A model generated the notes under the pieces. The model saw nothing but the letters and a program-made list of their open reading frames with translations, made no database searches and was not told the origin of the DNA. A DNA stretch of 64,000 nt from an uncultured Bacteroidales bacterium (lineage in GTDB: Bacteria > Bacteroidota > Bacteroidia > Bacteroidales > Bacteroidaceae), in NCBI GenBank assembly GCA_902800305.1, contig CADCDP010000013.1:33662-97661 (forward strand), given 5' to 3'. Positions 27,049 to 37,100 of this stretch are shown piece by piece (positions within the stretch are counted from its first letter, which is position 1; each line of letters opens with the position of its first letter). Both the position numbers and the translations under genes were made by a program.

Positions 27049-28578
27049 ATGAAAAAATCCACCATAATAACATTGGCCATCGTGATGGGAGTCTCTTTCG
27101 TCAGCTTGCTTGTGATGCAGATGCGGTATATTGCCGAGATTTCCTCGCTGCGCCAAAAGCATTTCGAGGAATCCGTCAGCCGAAGCCTCTACGAAACGGC
27201 GCATCAGCTGGAACTGTCGGAAGCTAAGCGGTATCTTGAACAAGGACAAGATGCGCTCACGGGAATCGCCACGGCGGTAGATTCCATCTACGCCACCACC
27301 GATTCGTCCATCATCCAGCATACACGCCAAGTGACCGCTAAAGACGGTAGCGTGTTCACTTCTCGCGAGACAACTGCCAGCACGAATCTCTCCGACAAGT
27401 ACTTCACCAAGAAGATGTCGGCCAACATCGACCGCCAACGTTCTTTGCAAGAGATTATGGCCATGCGGTATGCGACCGAGAAAAGTTTGGTGGAGGAGGT
27501 TATCTACAGTATCTTATATACTGCCAGCGACCGCCCTTTGGTGGAGCGTATCGACTTCAAGGAACTGGATCAGATTCTCAAGAACGAACTGAGCAACAAT
27601 GGCATCAACATTACTTACCACTTCAGCGTGAGCACGAGCAACGGGCAAATCGTGTACCAATGTTCCGACTACGATGCAACGGGCAGCCATTATGCCTTCA
27701 CGGAAACACTCTTCAAGAACGACCCCGTGCAACGCAGTGGCATCCTGAAGGTACACTTTCCTGACCTTGGCGACTACATCTGGCGCTCCATGTGGTTTAT
27801 GATTCCGTCGCTCATCTTCACCATTATCCTGTTGATTACCTTCATTGTCACGTTGGTGCTAGTGTTCCGGCAGAAGAAGCTCTCGGAGTTGAAAAACGAC
27901 TTCATCAACAACATGACGCATGAGTTTAAGACCCCTATCTCCTCCATCTCGCTTGCAGCACAAATGCTCGGAGACGACTCGGTGAAGAAGACACCTGCAC
28001 TCATGCAACGGCTTACAACCACCATCATCGACGAGACAAAGAGACTGCGCTTCCAAGTAGAGAAGGTCTTGCAGCTATCGATGTACGCCAACCAGCAAGC
28101 CAACCTTCACATGAAGGAAGTCGATATGAACGAGCTAATTGCGGGTGTGACTCACACGTTTGCCCTCAAAGTGGAAAAGAACGGAGGCAAAATCATCACG
28201 AACCTCAATGCGGAAGATCCCATCGTCTGTGTGGATGATATGCACTTCACGAATGTCATCTTCAACCTCATGGACAATGCCGTGAAATACAAACGCAAGG
28301 ACGTGGATTTGGAACTGAATGTAGAGACTTGGAACGAGCCTGGGCTGCTCTGCATCTCCATCCAAGACAACGGCATCGGCATCAAGAAGGAAGATTTGAA
28401 ACGCATCTTTGAGAAGTTCTACCGTGTGCATACAGGCAACTTGCACGACGTGAAAGGTTTCGGCCTCGGTCTGGCTTACGTACATAAAATTGTGAAAGAC
28501 CACAAAGGCACTATTGTGGCAGAAAGCGAACCTGCCATTGGCACCAAGTTTATCATCAAACTGAAAATGAACGAATAA
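27049..28578 (+). CDS. rprX: sensor histidine kinase, RprX-like
   Basis: A 509-residue membrane sensor kinase. Membrane segment 1 spans about residues 5-22, a periplasmic sensor of about 220 residues follows, and segment 2 lies near 247-272 (WFMIPSLIFTIILLITFIV). The H-box NMTHEFKTPISSI places the phosphorylated His near residue 291. N-box NVIFNLMDNAVKYK, G1 box DNGIGIKKEDL and G2 box GFGLGLAYVHK are all intact. It pairs with the response regulator just downstream. Together the proteins resemble RprX/RprY of Bacteroides fragilis; the ligand is not known. A 9-bp tandem repeat spacer lies between the two genes. Confidence 0.85.
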   Translation: MKKSTIITLAIVMGVSFVSLLVMQMRYIAEISSLRQKHFEESVSRSLYETAHQLELSEAKRYLEQGQDALTGIATAVDSIYATTDSSIIQHTRQVTAKDGSVFTSRETTASTNLSDKYFTKKMSANIDRQRSLQEIMAMRYATEKSLVEEVIYSILYTASDRPLVERIDFKELDQILKNELSNNGINITYHFSVSTSNGQIVYQCSDYDATGSHYAFTETLFKNDPVQRSGILKVHFPDLGDYIWRSMWFMIPSLIFTIILLITFIVTLVLVFRQKKLSELKNDFINNMTHEFKTPISSISLAAQMLGDDSVKKTPALMQRLTTTIIDETKRLRFQVEKVLQLSMYANQQANLHMKEVDMNELIAGVTHTFALKVEKNGGKIITNLNAEDPIVCVDDMHFTNVIFNLMDNAVKYKRKDVDLELNVETWNEPGLLCISIQDNGIGIKKEDLKRIFEKFYRVHTGNLHDVKGFGLGLAYVHKIVKDHKGTIVAESEPAIGTKFIIKLKMNE

Positions 28579-28628
28579 ACTAAATAACTAAATAACCAAA
28601 CAACTAAAAAACTAAAAAACTAAAAAAC
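28578..28628. repeat. 9-bp-like tandem spacer between kinase and regulator genes
   Basis: After the kinase stop the spacer consists of degenerate AACTAAATA/AACTAAAAA units, ending about 12 bases before the rprY start. It is non-coding and purine-rich on the + strand. Confidence 0.6.
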
Positions 28629-28639
28629 ATATAAGAACT

Positions 28640-29365
28640 ATGACTACAGACGAAAGAATCGAAGAAGTTAGCATTCTTCTTTGCGAAGACGACGAAAGCT
28701 TGGGTATGCTCCTCCGCGAGTACCTGGAAGCAAAGGGCTACAACACTACGCTCTGCCAAGATGGCGAGGAAGGTTTTGCCACATTCCTGCAAGGCACCTT
28801 CGACCTCTGCATCCTTGACGTGATGATGCCACGCATGGACGGATTTACGCTGGCAAGCAAAATCAAGGAACTCAACTACGAGATGCCTTTCATGTTCCTC
28901 ACCGCCAAAAACCTGAAGGACGATGTGCGTTCCGGATTCGAGCTGGGTGCTGACGACTACATCACGAAACCCTTCTCGATGGAAGAGGTGGTGTACCGCA
29001 TCGAAGCCATCTTGCGCCGTGTGCGTGGCAAAAAGAGCAAAGACCAAGCAATACGTCCGATTGGCTTGTTCACCTTCGACACTCAGAAGCAGATTCTGAG
29101 TATCGGCGAAGAGCAGGAGAAACTCACAACCAAGGAAGCAGAACTGCTCACCCTGCTTAGCAACCGTCAGAACGAACTGCTGCAACGCGACTATGCCTTG
29201 AAGACCATCTGGATTGACGACAACTACTTCAACGCACGTTCCATGGATGTCTATATCACCAAACTGCGCAAGCATTTAAGGAAAGACCCGAATGTGGAAA
29301 TCATCAATGTGCATGGCAAAGGTTACAAATTAGTCATCTCTGATAGCAAAAACACCACCGAGTAG
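28640..29365 (+). CDS. rprY: OmpR-family response regulator, RprY-like
   Basis: A 241-residue protein. The receiver domain spans about residues 10-125 with acidic pocket CEDDES, phospho-acceptor Asp60 in FDLCILDVMMPRMDG, Thr in FLTAK and Lys in ITKPFSMEE. A linker leads to a winged-helix DNA-binding domain from about residue 140 (LTTKEAELLTLLSNR, SMDVYITKLRKHLR, NVHGKGYKL). It follows the kinase gene by 61 bp and is evidently co-transcribed with it. The bidirectional terminator-like hairpin at 29378 closes the operon. Confidence 0.9.
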   Translation: MTTDERIEEVSILLCEDDESLGMLLREYLEAKGYNTTLCQDGEEGFATFLQGTFDLCILDVMMPRMDGFTLASKIKELNYEMPFMFLTAKNLKDDVRSGFELGADDYITKPFSMEEVVYRIEAILRRVRGKKSKDQAIRPIGLFTFDTQKQILSIGEEQEKLTTKEAELLTLLSNRQNELLQRDYALKTIWIDDNYFNARSMDVYITKLRKHLRKDPNVEIINVHGKGYKLVISDSKNTTE

Positions 29366-29377
29366 TAATGAACAACA

Positions 29378-29422
29378 AGCATAAAGGTGGACATCCCTCT
29401 AAGGAATGTCCACCTTTATGCT
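29378..29422. terminator. hairpin between convergent rprY and small membrane protein genes
   Basis: AGCATAAAGGTGGACAT and ATGTCCACCTTTATGCT (29378-29394, 29406-29422) pair perfectly over 17 bp. No strong T-tract follows on either side, but its position between convergent genes suits a two-way terminator. Confidence 0.7.
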
Positions 29423-29467
29423 GACATGGAAGACTGAGAATGCCTTCCTCAAAGTCCGCTTAACGAA

Positions 29468-29647
29468 CTATGCGGTCTCCAGTTTCTTGTTCACAACAAT
29501 ATGTGTGATAAGACCCACGATGATGAGGAAGAAATTGCCCCATGTGTACCAATTCTGGTCTGCCAAATCGCCCATGGCAGGAACGAGAGCACAAAGAATG
29601 AGAAGCAGTGCGCCCACGATGATAAGGATAATACCGAGATTCTTCAT
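29468..29647 (-). CDS. 59-residue two-span membrane protein
   Basis: On the - strand a start at 29647 opens a 59-residue reading frame ending at 29468. The sequence begins MKNLGIILIIVGALLLILCA, has PAMGDLADQNWYTWGN in the middle and a second hydrophobic stretch FFLIIVGLITHIVVNKKL. Two membrane helices with a short loop rich in Asp and Trp are predicted. I recall very similar small proteins as widespread in Bacteroidales, but function is unknown. It converges on rprY with a shared hairpin between the stops. Upstream on the - strand TTATTTTG may be a weak promoter box. Confidence 0.8.
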   Translation of the reverse strand: MKNLGIILIIVGALLLILCALVPAMGDLADQNWYTWGNFFLIIVGLITHIVVNKKLETA

Positions 29648-29860
29648 GTTTATTTTAGATGATTATTTTTAGTTGCATTCAAATCAGCTACAAAATAAGC
29701 ACTTTTTTTCCAAACGGCGAAACTTTTCAGCAAGAAAATTGCATTTAAGGCTGAAAAAACTCATTTAACAACAAAAAATTCCTAAATCCTAATTTATTCG
29801 CACCTTTGGCTCCACCGAAGGTACTTTCACTCGACAAGACACAAAAAAAACTTGTTTTAT

Positions 29861-29891
29861 TTTGTCATGTCCTCGTTTATTCGTACCTTTG
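29861..29891 (+). promoter_or_regulatory. promoter of the rpsF operon
   Basis: TTTG at 29861-29864 and TACCTTTG at 29884-29891 are 19 bp apart, an exact match to the Bacteroidales consensus. The leader to rpsF is about 70 nt. A related degenerate sequence (TTATTCGCACCTTTGG) occurs 87 bp upstream and may be a decayed duplicate. The gap 29648-29860 otherwise shows only AT-rich sequence. Confidence 0.85.
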
Positions 29892-29970
29892 CACCGCTTT
29901 TGCGAAATGCGGAAGCACAAGTAACAAATATTTATTATTAATAACAAACCAAACTTACTTTATTGATTTT

Positions 29971-30306
29971 ATGAATCAATACGAAACCGTTTTCATTTTA
30001 ACTCCCGTTTTGTCTGATGTTCAGATGAAGGAAGCGGCAGATAAGTTTGTCAACTACCTCAAGGAAAAAGGTGCTGAGATTATCAACACCGAAAGCTGGG
30101 GTCTGAAGACATTGGCTTATCCTATCCAGAAAAAGACTTCTGGTTTCTACCAGATGGTCGAGTACAAAGCCGAACCAACAGTGATTGCTAAATTAGAGTT
30201 GCAGATGCGCCGCGACGAGCGTGTGCTCCGCTATCTGACAGTTAAGAACGAAAAGTACGCAGCAGCTTACGCTGAGAAGCGTCGTAACAAGAACAAGGAG
30301 GCTTAA
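29971..30306 (+). CDS. rpsF: 30S ribosomal protein S6
   Basis: A 111-residue protein beginning [16 protein letters not shown], the usual S6 N-terminus, with [16 protein letters not shown] and [11 protein letters not shown], both S6 landmarks. The frame stays open upstream to 29806, but that segment spans the promoter, so 29971 is the start. It binds the central 16S domain with S18. First gene of the rpsF-rpsR-rplI operon, two bases before rpsR. Confidence 0.96.
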   Translation: MNQYETVFILTPVLSDVQMKEAADKFVNYLKEKGAEIINTESWGLKTLAYPIQKKTSGFYQMVEYKAEPTVIAKLELQMRRDERVLRYLTVKNEKYAAAYAEKRRNKNKEA

Positions 30307-30308
30307 TT

Positions 30309-30575
30309 ATGGCAGCACCATCAGAAATCAGATACTTAACCCCAACCACTGTTGACGTTAAGAAAAAGAAGTATTGCCGTTTCAAGAAGAGCGGAATTAA
30401 GTACATCGACTACAAAGACCCAGAGTTCTTGAAGAAGTTCCTCAATGAGCAGGGTAAGATTCTTCCACGCCGCATTACAGGTACTTCTCTGAAATATCAG
30501 CGCCGTGTGGCACAGGCCGTGAAGCGTGCCCGCCACCTTGCACTTCTCCCATTCGTAACAGACTTGATGAAATAA
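30309..30575 (+). CDS. rpsR: 30S ribosomal protein S18
   Basis: An 88-residue basic protein. [40 protein letters not shown] and [19 protein letters not shown] are the classic S18 motifs. A single Cys near residue 21 is retained but the zinc-binding set is not, as in C-minus paralogues. It forms a heterodimer with S6 on the ribosome platform. Located between rpsF and rplI. Confidence 0.96.
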   Translation: MAAPSEIRYLTPTTVDVKKKKYCRFKKSGIKYIDYKDPEFLKKFLNEQGKILPRRITGTSLKYQRRVAQAVKRARHLALLPFVTDLMK

Positions 30576-30595
30576 AAAATAGGAGGTAAGACAGT

Positions 30596-31144
30596 ATGAA
30601 AATCATTCTCAAGAAAGACGTTCTCGGCTTAGGCTACAAGGACGAAATCCTCACAGTAAAGGACGGTTATGGTCGCAACTATCTTCTTCCTCAAGGTTTC
30701 GCAGTGCTCGCCACTGAGAAGGCCATCAAGCAGTTGAACGAGGAACTGAAGCAGCGTGCTCACAAAATTGCAAAGATTAAGGCCGACGCTGAGGCACAAG
30801 CCAAGAAGTTCGAGGGTGTATCTCTCACCATCAAGGCAAAAGTGTCTGAAGGCCGCAACATCTACGGTTCTGTTGGTCCGAAGGAAATCGCAGCAGCCCT
30901 TGCAGAAAAGGGTCTCGAAATCGACAGCAAGCTCATTGTTATCAAGGGCGTGAAAGCTCTTGGCGACTACGAGGCTGTGGCTCACTTCCACCGCGAGGTT
31001 TCTGTGACCATCCCATTCGAGGTGGTTAACGAAAAAGGCGAGAAGAACCCTGCCACAAAGGCTCCAGCCAAGGAAGAAGCTCCCGTCGTAGCAGCTCCCG
31101 TTGAGGAAGAGGCAGAAGATGAGGTAGAAGAAAGCGCAGAATAA
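30596..31144 (+). CDS. rplI: 50S ribosomal protein L9 with acidic C-terminal tail
   Basis: A 182-residue protein. The N-terminal domain has the L9 signature (MKIILKKDVLGLGYKDEIL... GRNYLLPQGFAVLAT), followed by the long connecting helix and a C-terminal domain (SEGRNIYGSVGPKEIAAAL). Ordinary L9 is about 149 residues; here the last 35 residues form an Ala/Pro/Glu-rich acidic tail (KAPAKEEAPVV, EEEAEDEVEESAE) that is probably disordered. The tail's role is unknown. A sequence like GGAGG upstream serves as ribosome binding site, uncommon in this group. A strong terminator ends the operon. Confidence 0.95.
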   Translation: MKIILKKDVLGLGYKDEILTVKDGYGRNYLLPQGFAVLATEKAIKQLNEELKQRAHKIAKIKADAEAQAKKFEGVSLTIKAKVSEGRNIYGSVGPKEIAAALAEKGLEIDSKLIVIKGVKALGDYEAVAHFHREVSVTIPFEVVNEKGEKNPATKAPAKEEAPVVAAPVEEEAEDEVEESAE

Positions 31145-31168
31145 TCAGTTTGCAAAAAACTAAATAGC

Positions 31169-31208
31169 AACGAGGCTGACCCCAGTAGGGTGTCAGCCTC
31201 GTTTTTTT
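31169..31208 (+). terminator. intrinsic terminator of the rpsF-rpsR-rplI operon
   Basis: AACGAGGCTGAC and GTCAGCCTCGTT flank a short inner CCC/GGG stem and AGTA loop, followed by seven T residues. Confidence 0.95.
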
Positions 31209-31245
31209 GTAGTAATTTTTTGAATTTTTAAGTTAGAAACCATCA

Positions 31246-34194
31246 TCAGTCACTCAGCCACTGAAGGAAGTCCACTTCGACGATGCGGAGTTCGCTGCGC
31301 ACCTTATCGCCATCCTTGGCCTTGAAGAGGTCGAGTTCGTTGGCGACGGGTTCGGCCAATTCCTTCACGTTACTATATTGTTCATTGTCGGAAGCGGTAC
31401 CTTGAAGACGGATGGTGATGGTCTTAACCTTCTCTACCTTGGGGACAAAAGGCAGATGCACATAGCCAAGGGAAACAGGCGTTTTGCCTTCCCACACAAG
31501 GGTGCTGTCGGCAAAGATTTGGAGGGGATATTCCCGTTTGCGCCAACCCGTGAGCTTGAGGACCACTTCATCGACACGGGCAGGTTCAGCCAGTTCGTAG
31601 CGAATCCATGCCGTAGAGGCTCGACCATCGTTCTTCCACTCGGTGTCCTCACTGTCATCGATGGAGTTTTGGGCTGTTTCTTGGTTGCAGCCAGCCACCA
31701 CATTCTTTACATGAATCGTCTTTTTCAAGTCGCTATAAGAAGGAGTTGACGGAGTTTCCCCACGGGTGAGAAGCCCCAGCTGAGGAGGTTGTTCCGTACC
31801 CTTCACATCGAGGGTGAGGGAAGCAACTCCAAGCCCATCGGCTGCAACCTTCACGCTTGCTCTGCCTTCACCCCCTGTAGAACGAACGAGTACGCGGTTC
31901 ACACCACATTCCAATGGCAACGAAAGCGAACGGATGCAGTTAGTGCCAAGGCTGTCCTTTCCGATGCCACCAATCCATTCGATGGGGCCATCGATGGTAA
32001 AGTGCAGTTGCTGATGCGCCAATGGATGCCGACGACCTTGTGCATCGACAGCCTCCACCTGCAGGAGTGCCATGTCTGCACCGTCTCCCACCAGTTGATG
32101 GTCTTGGATATTCGTCAACTTCAATGCGACAGGTTCGCCTACCGTTTCCAGCGTGGCAGACGACAACGTACGCCCCTCTGCATCAGCAGACACAGCCATG
32201 AGAGAACCTGGTTCATATTTCACCCCTTCGAACACATGGAGAAAGTGGTAGGCATTTTTCTCATCCCCTACTTCTTTACCATTCACAAAAAGTTTCACTC
32301 GTGGTGCGTCGGACACTACATAGACCGTCTTTACGGTACCCTCGTCGTAGTTCCAATGCCCCACGATATGTGTCTGCGACGAATCGGGCGTAACCCATCC
32401 GTTCCACATCACCTGGTGGGCATAGAAAGCATCCTTGGGCAGACGCATGGCATCCACCACCCCACTGGTGCGGTAGTTGCTCTCGCCACGGTTATGGGTA
32501 TTGGTGTCGGAGAAGACAATCTTCGTGCCACCATTCGACACCCTTTCGCCCGTGCCAGGACGCTCCTGCCAATAGTCGAACCAACGCCTCACCATCTCTA
32601 CCGCAAACTGGTCGTTGTTCTGGTTGTAGGCCGATGCATCGTCACCACGATAAAGAGGACCATCACCATGCTTGTGGTAAGGATAAGACCAATCGTCCCA
32701 GTAGCGACGCAGTGCCTCATCGCGGCAATACTCCATCGCCCACACAGGTTTGGTGGCACTCTTGTTAATGTATAGCATCTCGCCACCATACTCGGCAGCG
32801 GTGTCGTGGTTCAACATCTCGCGGCAACCGATGGCACGCCCTCCATGAGGGTCGAACGCATCGCGGATGGCTTTCATCTCAACCATGTGCTCTTCCGTAA
32901 TGCCCTTGTTGCCACACTCATAGAAGAGGATGGAGGGATTGTTTCGATTATAGATGATGGCATCGCGCATCAGCTCCACACGCTGCTCCCAATGCCTTCC
33001 TGTCACATCCTTTTCGGCATCGCCAGCGGGCATGGCTTGAATGAGTCCCACACGGTCGCACGACTCGATGTCCTGCTTCCACGGGCAGACGTGCATCCAG
33101 CGGACGAGATTACCGCCCGACTCCACCATGAGGCCGTTGCTGTAGTCGCTGAGCCAAGCAGGAACACTCATGCCCACTCCAGGCCATTCGTTACTAGTGC
33201 GCTGGGCATAGCCATGCATCATCAGAGTGCGGTCGTTGAGGATGGTCTGACCATGCTCGAAGGCGGTCTTGCGGAAGCCTGTGGTGGTGGAGGCCTCGTC
33301 AACGGGTAAACCGTTGACCACGAGGCGGGTCTTTACGTCGTAAAGATAGCCATAGCCCCACGACCAAAAGTGGAGACCACCAACATGCTGTTGTGCAGAG
33401 AGCGTGGTCGTTTCGCCTTTCGCCACAACGACGGGGTCGGACGAGAATCGAGCAAGCGAGGAGCCATCGCGGTCGATAACTTCCACTTCATAGACAACTT
33501 TCTGTGCCTTGCCCGTCTCGTTCCTCACCTCCGACTCCGCATGGATAGTGGCACGATGCCCCTGCACATCATGGTCAGTGGCATAGACATAAACGCCCGT
33601 CGTACCCAACGAAGAATAGAGCGGCAACGTCTGGTACAAGCGTCCCACCACGTGCAGCCGCACATGTTTGGGCAAACCGCCGTAGTTGGCGTTGAAGTTC
33701 TTGTTGTTCCACTGGAAAGAGGCTGGTTCGAGCGTGTTGTTGGGAAGGCTGTTGCCATCCGTCACACCCTCCCCCTCGGTCGAGGCACCACGCTCCTTAT
33801 ATCCCCAATCATTGTCGGTCAACACCTCCATCCGATTCTCCTTTCCTATATATAAATAAGGAGTCAAGTCGAAGCCAAAAGCCATCACGCCATTTTCGTG
33901 CAGTCCGAGTCGATGGCCGTTCAGCCACACCTCAGCCGCCTGACGCGCACCTTCAAACTCGATGAACACTTTCTTCCCCTTCCACTCCTTTGGAGCCACA
34001 AACGTCTTCACATAGCGCACCGTATCGTCTGGCAAGGCTGCGATGCGCACCTTGAAGGCATACTCTTCGTTCCATGCACGGGGCAAAGTCACGTTCTTTC
34101 CTCCCATCTGCCAGTCAGCATCAAAGTTAAGTGCTCGCTGTGCCACTACGGGGAGGGCACAGACAAGCATACAGATAGTCAAAATCCTTCTCAT
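31246..34194 (-). CDS. GH2-family glycoside hydrolase with DUF4982 and discoidin-like domains
   Basis: A 982-residue secreted protein (signal peptide ends near residue 18, PVVAQ). The N-terminal GH2 sugar-binding domain contains FEGARQAAEVWLNGHRLGLHENG. The TIM barrel carries NNPSILFYECGNKG, where the usual acid/base Glu of the GNE motif is Lys430, and WAMEYCRDE with Glu488 as likely nucleophile. A DUF4982-like region (PRVKLFVNGKEVG), an Ig-like domain and a C-terminal F5/8 (discoidin)-like domain (ASTAWIRYELAEPARVDEVV) follow. Its start overlaps the PL11 stop by four bases (ATGA), so the genes are translationally coupled. This makes a role in RG-I side chain or backbone breakdown likely. The altered acid/base position makes exact activity uncertain. 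Confidence 0.85.
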   Translation of the reverse strand: MRRILTICMLVCALPVVAQRALNFDADWQMGGKNVTLPRAWNEEYAFKVRIAALPDDTVRYVKTFVAPKEWKGKKVFIEFEGARQAAEVWLNGHRLGLHENGVMAFGFDLTPYLYIGKENRMEVLTDNDWGYKERGASTEGEGVTDGNSLPNNTLEPASFQWNNKNFNANYGGLPKHVRLHVVGRLYQTLPLYSSLGTTGVYVYATDHDVQGHRATIHAESEVRNETGKAQKVVYEVEVIDRDGSSLARFSSDPVVVAKGETTTLSAQQHVGGLHFWSWGYGYLYDVKTRLVVNGLPVDEASTTTGFRKTAFEHGQTILNDRTLMMHGYAQRTSNEWPGVGMSVPAWLSDYSNGLMVESGGNLVRWMHVCPWKQDIESCDRVGLIQAMPAGDAEKDVTGRHWEQRVELMRDAIIYNRNNPSILFYECGNKGITEEHMVEMKAIRDAFDPHGGRAIGCREMLNHDTAAEYGGEMLYINKSATKPVWAMEYCRDEALRRYWDDWSYPYHKHGDGPLYRGDDASAYNQNNDQFAVEMVRRWFDYWQERPGTGERVSNGGTKIVFSDTNTHNRGESNYRTSGVVDAMRLPKDAFYAHQVMWNGWVTPDSSQTHIVGHWNYDEGTVKTVYVVSDAPRVKLFVNGKEVGDEKNAYHFLHVFEGVKYEPGSLMAVSADAEGRTLSSATLETVGEPVALKLTNIQDHQLVGDGADMALLQVEAVDAQGRRHPLAHQQLHFTIDGPIEWIGGIGKDSLGTNCIRSLSLPLECGVNRVLVRSTGGEGRASVKVAADGLGVASLTLDVKGTEQPPQLGLLTRGETPSTPSYSDLKKTIHVKNVVAGCNQETAQNSIDDSEDTEWKNDGRASTAWIRYELAEPARVDEVVLKLTGWRKREYPLQIFADSTLVWEGKTPVSLGYVHLPFVPKVEKVKTITIRLQGTASDNEQYSNVKELAEPVANELDLFKAKDGDKVRSELRIVEVDFLQWLSD

Positions 34195-37100
34195 CGTTCT
34201 ATATACACTTTTTTACCATTTATAATGTAAAATCCTGATTGCGAGATGTTCCCGAGGCGGCGACCCGTCATGTCGCAAACCACATCACTATCCGTCAGCG
34301 TGGAAGCCGAAAGGGTACGAATGCCCGTTGGGTCTGGCACCACTCGGATAGTTCCATCCGTAGCTAACGTGCTGGTATCCCACAGCCAACCCTCTTTCGG
34401 TGTAGCTGGTTGCATCGTGATGTCACCCGTGATAGTGATGCTGCCATCGCCTGTAAACACCTTGATTTCAGCATTATCCACATAGTTGTTGGCATCATTC
34501 AACTCTTCCATCACAAGCATTGGCGAAGTCAGCTTCACCTTACCAGCCACCTTGAAAGCATCCGCTGTGGTTCTCGTAGCCGTGGAACGAGTGCGCACAC
34601 GGAGTATGGAACCAGCATTCATCGTCAGATTCCCGTTGACAATGAGTGTTCCTACCGCCGTAGCCGACTTCCCTGCGCCCAACATTCCATCCTTCTGCAC
34701 CGTCACGTTCTGCACCTGTCCCGTTCCTGCCAAGCGACCGCCGCCACGCACCGTGATGGTACCCATTGTGACAGAAGCAGAAGTGTTCTGTGCCTGAATT
34801 TCACCACCATAGATGTTGATGGCACCCTCCGATGCCCCCGTCAGCGTCAACACGCCATCGCCATACTTGTTCAGCGTGGCCGAGGCGTTGAATTTGCCAG
34901 CGAATGTCGTGTTCGTGCCTAAATAACCCACATTCCATGTACCCGTACCAAACGAAGCGTCCGCTGCCGTTCCTTGCAAAGCCCCAATCTTGTTTGTGCG
35001 ACCTTCCTCCGTTCCGCTCTGGCTCTTCACATTCGCCACATACACCCCTGCCTCTGGCTGGAACGTACCCTTCGAGAGGTCAAGTGTATTGGAGATACGG
35101 AACTGGCCACTGGTGGGGTTGAGCACACCTTCGAACGCTGAGCAGTTCGCCTCGAAGTCGCCGCGCACGTAGGGGAAACTGATTTTCACGGTTCCCTCGC
35201 CCAACAGCTTTCCTTGCACCTTGCAACGCTGTCCCGTGTTGAGCGTCAACACCTTACCTTTCTGTACCGTGATGGCATTATTCAGCGAAGGCACGGCACT
35301 CGTCGAGTTGTTGTTGAAGATGGAAATGGCGGCATTGCCCATCACCTCTATCTTCGAACCCGACTTCCCTAATGTGGCATTCCATGCACCCTGCGAAAGT
35401 GTTCCTCCATAAAGCATCGTACCCTCATAACCATTCGTTCCACCGTAGGTAAGATTCAGTTGTCCACTCCCCTTCTTCACCAACACACCCTTACCCGTCA
35501 AGGCCGACTTCAGCGTCGTAGAACCATTCGGGATGTTCAGTGTGGCTGTGTCCGTCAACGTGATATTGCGGTCGGAAGCCGCATTCGTGCTATTGATGGT
35601 CAATGTCCCCTTGCTCAGCTCGATAGCCGAACCAGCGCCGAAACAACTTGCCACGCCCTTGTTCTCCAGATTCGTCACCGTCACCGTTCCCTTGTTGAGG
35701 ATAGTCTTACCCGTATAGTCACTCCGTGTGACATTCAGCACCACCGTTCCATCGCCATTCATCACGAAGTCGCCCTCACCACTGAAGCCTCCTTCACCTT
35801 TGAATGTGTAAGTGCCGCTATTGTGAGCCAAACGCACCCCCTTCGTCACCATCTTGTCAGAGAGCGTCACCGTGCGCTGGATAGCCTCGTCGTTGAACAG
35901 CACCTCATCGTTGGCGACAAAAGCCACCGCCTCTCCATTGAGGGTGAAGTTGTTCGTTTGATAATCCCAGATGCCACTTTCGGCACCCGTCCATGTCACA
36001 CCCATAGCAGGAGCACGCATTCCCTTTACATGAAGCACCACCTGCTTTTCCTTCACCTCCACCTCATAGTTCAGCCCCACCAAACCACGCACTTTCAGTT
36101 GGGCGACATCCACTGTCAACACCCCTGTACATTCAGCCAACACATATTCCCCTTCAGCAGGGACTTCCTCCGTCGGAACAATCGTAAAGGTATTCGTATG
36201 CAGGAACGTCAAATCGCCATTCACCTTCAGCAGGTCGCACTTCACAACATCTTTCGTTTGCAAATCCATCTCCAAGAAAACATCGCCAGAAAGGGTCAGA
36301 CTTTTGTTGAAGGTAAGGATGCCGAAGGGAGCCTCCTTTGTCCCTGGAGCCAGTCGGCAACCTTCGTAGTTCAAACCACCTTCAAACGTAGTTTCGCCAT
36401 TCAGGAAGGCATTACCAGCCAATGTTCCCCTCGCACGAAGCTCCAAGTCACCATCCATCAAGCCGTTCAGCGTCAATGTACCCTCACTCACCATCGTCTT
36501 TCCCGTCGTCTTCAAATCGCCGTTGATGGTGACCATTCCCTGTTGAGACTTGAAAATCAAGCCATCACCACCGATAGTGCCGTTCAACACATAATCCTTA
36601 CCCACGGGATTCATGAAGTAAGTCGCACTGGGCTTTACTTCACCCGTCATGTCCACCGTAGTGCTTGCGCTACTCATATCGAACATGACACTCTTTCCAT
36701 CTGCGTATGCCACATCGCGAGTCTGGTCGAATGAAGTGAATCCTGCTGCACCATTGCTCCAAACGCCTGATTGATAGCGCATATCGGCTTCAAGCACAGG
36801 TGGAAGAGGCGGCATGGGCATATCGCCACCGAGATAGAAACCCGTGTTAGGATGCTGATAGTAGCCACGAGTGGTACAGTCGAGACGATAGTGGGGGTCT
36901 TGCTGCAAGCAGTAGATGCTGTAATTGGTAGGGATTGCTGTCGTGTAGCCGACCAGTCCCGTACTACCACTATCGTTTTGTTTGGCCAAGATGACTTCCT
37001 CACGCCAGTCACCCATGATGTCGCCCATAAAGGCAGGACGTGTACCTGTAGCACCCATCGCACCCCAGTTGGCTTCGCGAGAGAACTCAATGAGACGAGC

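Noticed and set aside
29890..29917. Hairpin TGC-A-CCGC...GCGG-AA-GCA ahead of rpsF resembling the S6:S18-binding leader motif
   Set aside because: It overlaps the promoter box TACCTTTG, so most of the 5' arm would not be transcribed from that start.
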